DNA from: JABJAG01 sp965222215
GTDB taxonomy: Bacteria > Pseudomonadota > Alphaproteobacteria > UBA6615
Reading direction: 5' to 3'
Assembly (NCBI GenBank): GCA_965222215.1
Contig: OZ244931.1
Span: 1,674,001 to 1,738,000 of the forward strand
DNA length: 64,000 nt
Shown here in pieces: positions 58,778-64,000 of this stretch; position 1 is the first letter of the stretch, and every line of letters begins with the position of its first letter. A program made the position numbers and the translations under genes. Below the pieces are notes generated by a model, which was not told where the DNA came from, searched no databases, and saw only the letters and a program-made list of their open reading frames with translations.

Positions 58778-59098
58778 TCAGGCGGCGGATTTGATCTCGC
58801 CCTGTTCGTTGTCGACGATCACGGGTGTTTCGAAGATCGCTATTTCCGGGTCGGCGCCGCACAGCTCGCGAATGGCTTCGCGCCAGGGGCCGCCCTCGGC
58901 ATAGACCTTCTCGGCCGCTTCACGGCTTTCCCATGTGTACACGCCGCCGCGAATGCCGCGCTCGCCGTCGTACAGGAAGTTCTTGCGGATCAGCCCCGCC
59001 ATGCCTTCGAACTTGCCGGCGGCCGACTTAATGTGAGCGATCACGTCGTCGCGCGAAGCGCCCTGCGTCACGTTGAACTGAACGATGGCTGTAATCAT
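58778..59098 (-). CDS. YdhR-like small dimeric barrel protein, copy B
   Basis: A 106-aa protein of probable ferredoxin-like dimeric alpha/beta-barrel fold, the class that includes antibiotic-biosynthesis monooxygenases and YdhR. Seen are ITAIVQFNVTQGASRDDVI, FEGMAGLIRKNFLYDGE and GGVYTWESREAAEKVYAEG. It closely matches copy A just upstream, ending identically (PVIVDNEQGEIKSAA). I chose the ATG at 59098, which makes both copies 106 aa; a GTG at 59119 overlapping copy A would add 7 residues. Function unknown. Confidence 0.75.
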   Translation of the reverse strand: MITAIVQFNVTQGASRDDVIAHIKSAAGKFEGMAGLIRKNFLYDGERGIRGGVYTWESREAAEKVYAEGGPWREAIRELCGADPEIAIFETPVIVDNEQGEIKSAA

Positions 59099-59115
59099 CT
59101 GGGTCGGCTTCCTGC

Positions 59116-59436
59116 TCACGCGGCGGATTTAATCTCGCCTTGCTCGTTGTCGACGATCACCGGTGTGTCGAAGATCGTGATATCGGGGTCAACGCCGTAA
59201 AGATTGCGGATGGCCTCGCGCCAGGGTCCGCCTTCGGCATAGACCTTCTCGGCCGCTTCCCGGCTTTCCCAGGTGTAGACCCCGCCGCCGACGCCGCGCT
59301 CTCCGTCGAATACGAAGTTCTTGCGGATCAGGCCCGGCATGCCTTCGAACTTGGGCGCGACATTCTTCATGTTGGTGAACACCTCGTCGCGGGTCGTGCC
59401 GTCTTTGACTTTGAACTGGACAAGCGCGGTAATCAT
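59116..59436 (-). CDS. YdhR-like small dimeric barrel protein, copy A
   Basis: A 106-aa tandem paralogue of the gene at 58778-59098. ITALVQFKVKDGTTRDEVF, FEGMPGLIRKNFVFDGE, GGVYTWESREAAEKVYAEG, then the identical tail PVIVDNEQGEIKSAA. The two differ mainly in the first third and in the GVDPDITIFDT segment. Same fold and unknown role; a co-operating heterodimer is possible. The gene is divergent from the transporter gene with about 90 bases between starts. Confidence 0.75.
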   Translation of the reverse strand: MITALVQFKVKDGTTRDEVFTNMKNVAPKFEGMPGLIRKNFVFDGERGVGGGVYTWESREAAEKVYAEGGPWREAIRNLYGVDPDITIFDTPVIVDNEQGEIKSAA

Positions 59437-59528
59437 CGGTGTTGTCTCCGGCTAGGATTTCAGTTTGGTGGGCATCTTGCGGCATTCGCGTGGCTCGTAC
59501 AACCAAACGCCCCGTCCGGAGCCGCGTT

Positions 59529-60443
59529 TTGACAACCTTCGAAAGCCGACGGCCCGCTTGGCTCACGGGAAACCTCCAGGGCATGGCGTGGATGCTGACC
59601 ACGGCTGTCCTGATTGTCACCATGCACACCATGATCCGGCACCTTGCCGATCAGGGCATGCACCCGTTCGAGATCGGATTTTTTCGTACTTTCTTTGGAA
59701 TGCCGGTGGTGGTTGTCCTGTTCTTGAAATACGGACCGGACTTGCTGCGCACCGACCAGCTTAAGGTTCATGGAATCCGCTCGTTCGGCCATGTGGTGGC
59801 GATGATGATGTTTTTTCTCGGGCTGTCGATGACGCCGCTGGCAACGGCGAATGCGCTGGCGTTCACGGCCCCTTTGTTCGCCGCGGTTCTTGCGGTCCTG
59901 GTGCTCGGCGAGACGTTCCGCTGGCGGCGCTCGCTCGCGCTGCTCTTTGGGTTTGCCGGGACGCTGGTCATCATTCGCCCGGGTTTCGTGGATGTGGGGC
60001 TCGGGCCGATCCTCGTGGTGGCGTCGTCCTTCATCTGGGGCGTCATCCTGATCGTGATCAAGTCGCTGGGCAAACGTGACGCGACGCCGACGATCGTGAC
60101 CTACATGGTCCTGCTGATGTCGCCGCTCGCGCTCATCCCGGCGCTGTTTGTCTGGCAGTGGCCGACCCTGGAGCAGTACGCAATCCTGCTGGTGATGGGC
60201 ACGATGGGGACCGTGGCGCATCTGACGCTCACCCAGGCACTTCGGGTGGGCGAGGCTGTGGTGGTTATGCCCATGGACTTCTTCAAGCTTGTCTGGGCCG
60301 CGACGCTCGGTTTTCTGATCTTCGGTGAATTGCCGGATATCTATACGTGGATCGGCGGCATCATGATCTTTGCGAGCGCAACCTATATAGCTCTCAGAGA
60401 ACGCGCGGTGAGCCGCGCGCGCCAGCAATTACCGAGAGCGTAG
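59529..60443 (+). CDS. EamA/DMT-family transporter
   Basis: A 304-aa inner-membrane protein with about ten helices in two EamA repeats (first ~15-145, second ~160-295). LATANALAFTAPLFAAVLAV and ALRVGEAVVVMPMDFFKLVW are the usual helix-loop elements, and GFLIFGELPDIYTWIGGIMI is the last but one. DMT proteins often export metabolites or amino acids. I chose TTG at 59529 because GGAG lies 7 bases upstream; a GTG at 59490 is an alternative. It runs 3 bases into the polyketide synthase gene, so it may export its product. Confidence 0.82.
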   Translation: MTTFESRRPAWLTGNLQGMAWMLTTAVLIVTMHTMIRHLADQGMHPFEIGFFRTFFGMPVVVVLFLKYGPDLLRTDQLKVHGIRSFGHVVAMMMFFLGLSMTPLATANALAFTAPLFAAVLAVLVLGETFRWRRSLALLFGFAGTLVIIRPGFVDVGLGPILVVASSFIWGVILIVIKSLGKRDATPTIVTYMVLLMSPLALIPALFVWQWPTLEQYAILLVMGTMGTVAHLTLTQALRVGEAVVVMPMDFFKLVWAATLGFLIFGELPDIYTWIGGIMIFASATYIALRERAVSRARQQLPRA

Positions 60444-60446
60444 ACC

Positions 60447-61496
60447 ATGCCGGACCCCGCACATATCGCCGCTGTGGCCACGGCCGTGCCTCCCTTCATC
60501 CTCGATCAGCGGGAAGTCGTGGAACGCTCACGCGAGATCTTTGCGCCCGCCGTTCCGGGGTTCGACAGGTATACGGACGCGTATCGAAATGCCGCCGTCG
60601 AAACCCGGCATTCCTGCATGCCGATCGAGTGGTATTCGCAGCCGCATCCGTTTTCCGAGAGAAACGATCTTTTCATCGAACACGCCGTTTCGCTCCTCAC
60701 GGAGGTATCCGAGAAGTTGTTCGAGGATGCGGGTGTCGGGGCACAGGACGTCGATGCCCTTGTGGTCGCGTCGACCACGGGGGTGGCGACGCCGAGCCTG
60801 GATGCGTTGCTGATCGAACGCCTGCCGTTTCGCCGCGATGTGCAACGCCTGCCGATCTTCGGACTTGGATGCGGCGGCGGCGTATCGGGCATGGCGCGTG
60901 CCGCGCAAATTGCGATGAGCCGTCCCGATGCATGCGTCCTGTTTCTCGTGGTTGAACTTTGCGGGCTTACGTTCCGGGTCAATGACGTCTCGAAGAGCAA
61001 CATCATCGCCACCGCACTGTTCGGGGACGGGGCTGCGGGCGCATTGCTTGGATGTGGGCTCGAAGGGCCCGCCGTTAAGGGCTGGGGAGAGCATACGTGG
61101 AACGACTCACTGGATGTGATGGGCTGGGAGATCGGTGACGACGGCCTGGGCGTGCTCTTCTCGCGGGACATTCCGCACCTCGTCAGGACCAAGCTCGGCG
61201 AGCCAGCGATGAAATTTCTCGCGGGCCAGGGCCTGTCGCGGGAGGATATCGTCAGGCATGCGTGCCATCCGGGCGGCGCCAAGGTTCTCGATGCGCTCGA
61301 AGAGATTTACGGCCTCGACCCCGGCGAGCTGGCGACAGCGCGCGATGTCCTGCGGCGCTACGGCAACATGTCGGCCGCGACGGCCATGTTCGTTCTCGCA
61401 GAGACAATGCGCGAGCCCGACCCGGGTCCCTGGTTGATGTCGGCGCTCGGCCCGGGGTTTACCGCGACCTTCGCACTGCTGGAGTCCGCGGCATGA
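60447..61496 (+). CDS. Type III polyketide synthase
   Basis: A 349-aa chalcone-synthase-like enzyme that extends an acyl-CoA starter with malonyl-CoA and cyclises it. The catalytic triad is visible: Cys142 in GLGCGGGVSGMARAAQ, His274 in CHPGGAKVLDALEEIYG and Asn307 in YGNMSAATAMFVLAE; GFTATFALL at the C-terminus is normal. Bacterial members usually make alkylpyrones, alkylresorcinols or triketide pyrones. The ATG at 60447 follows 3 bases after the transporter stop, and the stop overlaps the methyltransferase ATG (ATGA). Substrate is inferred from neighbours only. Confidence 0.9.
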   Translation: MPDPAHIAAVATAVPPFILDQREVVERSREIFAPAVPGFDRYTDAYRNAAVETRHSCMPIEWYSQPHPFSERNDLFIEHAVSLLTEVSEKLFEDAGVGAQDVDALVVASTTGVATPSLDALLIERLPFRRDVQRLPIFGLGCGGGVSGMARAAQIAMSRPDACVLFLVVELCGLTFRVNDVSKSNIIATALFGDGAAGALLGCGLEGPAVKGWGEHTWNDSLDVMGWEIGDDGLGVLFSRDIPHLVRTKLGEPAMKFLAGQGLSREDIVRHACHPGGAKVLDALEEIYGLDPGELATARDVLRRYGNMSAATAMFVLAETMREPDPGPWLMSALGPGFTATFALLESAA

Positions 61497-61996
61497 ACAT
61501 CAGCCCCTGGTATCTTCTGATCGGCTTTATCGTCCTGCAGAGACTGATCGAGCTGATGGTCTCGCGCATCAACACGCGCCGCCTGCTACAGGAAGGCGCG
61601 ATCGAGCACGGGGCGCGGCACTATCCGGTGATCGTCGTCCTGCACATGGCCTGGATTGCGAGCCTGGTTGTGTTCGTGCCCGCGGACACGCCTGTCAGCG
61701 TGTTTTTGCTGGTTGTGTTCATCGCGCTGCAACTGGCCCGAATTTGGGTGCTCGCGTCGCTCGGCCGCTACTGGACCACCAGAATTATTTCCCATCCCGA
61801 CGATCCGATCGTTCGTCGCGGTCCGTTCCGTTGGGTCCGCCATCCGAATTACCTGATTGTCGAAGCGGAAATTATCGTCGTTCCGCTGATCGCCGGCGCA
61901 TGGGAACTGGCGGCGATATTCGGGGGTGCGAATGCGCTGGTTCTGGCATGGCGTATCTGGGTCGAGGAAAAGGCCCTTGCGCCGCGGCGCGGCTAG
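61493..61996 (+). CDS. ICMT-family isoprenylcysteine carboxyl methyltransferase-like protein
   Basis: A 167-aa membrane methyltransferase with four or five helices. RGPFRWVRHPNYLIVEAEII and the preceding LGRYWTTRIISHPDDP are the ICMT SAM/lipid-site motifs. Next to type III polyketide synthases these proteins (such as BpsB of Bacillus) O-methylate alkylpyrones, so the same is likely here. It is translationally coupled to the synthase by ATGA, and its stop shares CTAG with the convergent reductase. Confidence 0.86.
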   Translation: MNISPWYLLIGFIVLQRLIELMVSRINTRRLLQEGAIEHGARHYPVIVVLHMAWIASLVVFVPADTPVSVFLLVVFIALQLARIWVLASLGRYWTTRIISHPDDPIVRRGPFRWVRHPNYLIVEAEIIVVPLIAGAWELAAIFGGANALVLAWRIWVEEKALAPRRG

Positions 61997-63021
61997 ACAA
62001 ACGGATCCGGCCGTACCCTGATCAGCTGACGGCCCATATTGCGGCCTTCATACAGTCCGGTCAGCGCCGCCGGTGCGTTCTCCAGACCGTCCACGATATC
62101 CTCCCGGTACCTGATTTTGCCGTCCGAGACCCATTTCGACAGGTCGGCATGGGCTTCGGCAAACCGGGGCGCGTAGTCGAACAACAGGAATCCCTGCATC
62201 TTGATCCGGTTGACCAGGAGGTTGCGCTCAGGGCGCAGGCCGGTCGGCTGCGGGATCCAGGAGTCGGTTGCCGCGGTGCCGCAGATGGCGACGCGGCCGT
62301 GCAGGTTCACCTGCCCGAGGACCATGTCGAGAATGTCGCCACCGACATTGTCGTAGTAGACGTCGACGCCGTCCGGGCAGGCGTCGCGGATCGCCGCATC
62401 GAGGTCGTCGCTCGCCTTGTAGTCGATCGCGGCATCGAAGCCGAACTCATCCGTGCAGATCGCCGTCTTTTCGGGACCGCCGGCGATCCCGACGGTCCGG
62501 CAACCCTTGATTTTCGCGATCTGGCCGACGGCGCTGCCGACCGCACCCGCTGCCGTCGATACCAGAACCGTTTCGCCCTCCTTGGGCTGGCCGATATCAA
62601 GCAGCCCGAAATACGCTGTGAATCCGTTCACGCCGAGTACGCCGAGCGCTGTCGAAATTGGCGCGGCGGCGGGATCGACCTTGCGAAATGTGGGTTGATC
62701 CGGATCCGCGACGGCGTATGCGGCCCATCCGGTATTCGCCGCCACGACATCGCCTTCCGCAACATCCGCGTGGTTGGATTCGACGACGACGCCGACGCTG
62801 AACGAGCGCATGGTCGCGCCTGTTTCCACGCTGGCGTAGTTTCGCGCTGTGCCGATCCAGCCCTTCATCCCGGGGTCGGCCGAGACATAGACGTTGTTGA
62901 TGAGCACCTCACCGTCGCCGGGTGACGGCGCGTCGTCTTCGACGACGTCGAAGAGGTCCGGTGAGGGAAGGCCGGTGGCGCGTTCTTTCAGAACGACGCG
63001 TGTGTTTTTGTGCTGAGGCAT
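61993..63021 (-). CDS. NADP-dependent MDR oxidoreductase (leukotriene-dehydrogenase/CurA-like)
   Basis: A 342-aa zinc-independent reductase. VYVSADPGMKGWIGTARNYA, GVLGVNGFTAYFGLLDIGQP, the NADP motif VLVSTAAGAVGSAVGQIAKI and GVDVYYDNVGGDILDMVLGQ mark the prostaglandin/leukotriene and curcumin reductase group, which reduces alpha,beta-unsaturated ketones. The ATG at 63021 with GGAGATTCCA before it gives MPQHKNTRVVL. It lies opposite the polyketide synthase operon; a link to that product is possible but not shown. Confidence 0.88.
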   Translation of the reverse strand: MPQHKNTRVVLKERATGLPSPDLFDVVEDDAPSPGDGEVLINNVYVSADPGMKGWIGTARNYASVETGATMRSFSVGVVVESNHADVAEGDVVAANTGWAAYAVADPDQPTFRKVDPAAAPISTALGVLGVNGFTAYFGLLDIGQPKEGETVLVSTAAGAVGSAVGQIAKIKGCRTVGIAGGPEKTAICTDEFGFDAAIDYKASDDLDAAIRDACPDGVDVYYDNVGGDILDMVLGQVNLHGRVAICGTAATDSWIPQPTGLRPERNLLVNRIKMQGFLLFDYAPRFAEAHADLSKWVSDGKIRYREDIVDGLENAPAALTGLYEGRNMGRQLIRVRPDPFV

Positions 63022-63150
63022 TGGAATCTCCGACCGCGAATCTGTGAGGCGCCGCATTCGCGCCATGATGAGAGACGAGTATATTGGTGTGCGCCATGCG
63101 ACGGGGCAACCGCCCGGGCGGCACGGCAGGTGTCAGGGAGTGCGTGTCGA

Positions 63151-63651
63151 ATGAAGTCTTCCATGCCGGGACCGCTTGCGCGGCGCGCGACCGGAATCGA
63201 CCGTTCCCTGGGACTGGTTTTGCTGGCCTCGTTTGCGGGCCTGGTTGCGGGCCTGTTGCTGCCCGCCATCACGATCCGTTCGATGTTTATCGGGCGCGAT
63301 TTCTCGCTGCTGGAAAGCGTTTTTTCGTTTCTCCAGTCCGGCGACTGGTTTCTTTTCGTCCTGACGTTTCTGTTTTCGGTTCTGTTTCCCGTGGTCAAGG
63401 TGCTGACCGGGCTCGCGCTGTGGTTCGTCGTCGACGCGACGGGGACTTTCGCCCGTCCGGTACTCGGCTGGCTCGCCGCGATGTCCAAATGGTCGATGCT
63501 GGATGTGTTCATCATCGCGCTCGTCGTACTCGTGGCGGACGGGCGGCTGCTGTCCAGCGCGGATATTCAGATCGGCGCCATCGTGTTTTCCGTGGCGGTT
63601 CTGGTATCGACTTGGGCGACGCGCCGTCTGAGCGCGCTTGCGGGAAACTAG
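63151..63651 (+). CDS. PqiA-family membrane protein, single domain
   Basis: A 166-aa inner-membrane protein with four helices. The family motifs are LVLLASFAGLVAGLLLPAI, LFPVVKVLTGLALWFV and the MSKWSMLDVFIIALVVLVAD segment of paraquat-inducible PqiA domains. PqiA works with MCE proteins in lipid transport between membranes, but E. coli PqiA has two domains and here only one is present. The ATG at 63151 was taken. Its stop shares CTAG with the gene on the opposite strand. Confidence 0.82.
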   Translation: MKSSMPGPLARRATGIDRSLGLVLLASFAGLVAGLLLPAITIRSMFIGRDFSLLESVFSFLQSGDWFLFVLTFLFSVLFPVVKVLTGLALWFVVDATGTFARPVLGWLAAMSKWSMLDVFIIALVVLVADGRLLSSADIQIGAIVFSVAVLVSTWATRRLSALAGN

Positions 63652-64000
63652 CGCGCCGGCGGCGGGCCGCCCGCGGCGGGTACGCCACTCGACTGGCGCG
63701 GCGCCACAGTGACGGAAACCGTGCTTCCGCCAAGCGTGCGGTCCTCGATTTGCACCGTTGCGGCACGCTCGCCGCGCGTGAACGACAGCACGCTGACATC
63801 GGCCTGCACGCTCATGATGGGTTCCCAGCCGAAATTCGCCATCTCGCTCTGATAAAGCGCGAATGTTTTCGTCGCCGATTGCCCGACATCGAGAATGACC
63901 CGGCCGGTCCAGCGGTCGAGATCGCCGAGGATCAGCGAGCGTTCCACATCGAGCGTGGCGTTTTGCGGGATCGGGATGTCGGTGAGGAGGGCAAAGCTTT
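63648..64000 (-). CDS. Hypothetical protein, 5' end outside window
   Basis: The frame is open to the window edge; the visible 116 codons start inside the gene (FALLTDIPIPQNATLDVERS), so the start is unseen. GDLDRWTGRVILDVGQ, MANFGWEPIMSVQAD, VSVLSFTRGERAATVQIED and VSVTVAPRQ form beta-rich blocks like those of a small conserved proteobacterial family I cannot name. The Gly/Pro tail (SSGVPAAGGPPPAR) is disordered. An exported protein is possible, but the N-terminus is missing. Confidence 0.6.
   Translation of the reverse strand, partial: SFALLTDIPIPQNATLDVERSLILGDLDRWTGRVILDVGQSATKTFALYQSEMANFGWEPIMSVQADVSVLSFTRGERAATVQIEDRTLGGSTVSVTVAPRQSSGVPAAGGPPPAR

Noticed and set aside
1..64000. tRNA, rRNA, CRISPR array, insertion sequence or prophage
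   Set aside because: I read the intergenic stretches and found no cloverleaf ending in CCA, no repeat-spacer array, no transposase and no phage structural gene; the RusA-like gene stands alone.

Overview
The window is 64 kb of a high-GC chromosome from an alphaproteobacterium, most likely a Rhodospirillales-type lineage. The assignment rests on several features together: LpxI in place of LpxH, a fused IspD-IspF, a pyruvate dehydrogenase E1-beta carrying its own lipoyl domain, a dusB-ntrB-ntrC-ntrY-ntrX run, a GTTC-N7-GTTC type LexA box, and the trp/moa/lexA and eno/ftsB/pdh gene orders. No rRNA, tRNA, CRISPR array, prophage or insertion sequence was recognised. No stretch longer than 300 bases lacks a gene.

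Layout. 1-4.2 kb: lipid A operon fabZ-lpxA-lpxI-lpxB, then glyoxalase I and a cupin. 4.2-9.7 kb: gltA and gltX leftward, a RusA-like resolvase divergent from comEC. 9.8-14.1 kb: lexA, a DUF2059 secreted protein, moeA, two small membrane proteins and moaC, bracketed by two copies of a long palindromic repeat. 14.1-21.7 kb: trpC-trpD-trpG and trpE-ppiD leftward, separated by a rightward pair (polysaccharide deacetylase-like and darcynin-like). 21.9-34.7 kb: rightward central metabolism: tpiA, secG, pyrG, kdsA, eno, ftsB, pdhABC, lpd, lipA, ratA. 34.7-37.4 kb: leftward VOC protein, cinA, pgpA, ispDF. 37.5-51.5 kb: rightward ypjD-like, dusB, ntrBC, ntrYX, trkA, D-amino-acid transaminase, hfq, hflX, a monophosphatase and a beta-hydroxyacid dehydrogenase. 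51.5-64 kb: more accessory material: TPR-sulfotransferase, mazG, malonyl-CoA decarboxylase, an SDR without its catalytic tyrosine, a DM13 protein, two reductases, a tandem pair of small barrel proteins, and a transporter/type III polyketide synthase/methyltransferase operon.

The most informative finds are these. (1) A fossil 5' end of moeA at 12946-13039 keeps the ancestral start overlap with the upstream gene. It shows that the present moeA and its AT-rich membrane-protein neighbour arrived by insertion or replacement. (2) The palindromic repeat pair brackets that same segment. (3) A compact DMT transporter-type III PKS-ICMT methyltransferase operon probably makes and exports a methylated alkylpyrone or alkylresorcinol. 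(4) At four of nine convergent gene junctions the two stop codons share one palindromic CTAG. (5) A RusA-like resolvase lies divergent to comEC with no prophage around it. Most of the rest is well-conserved housekeeping DNA.
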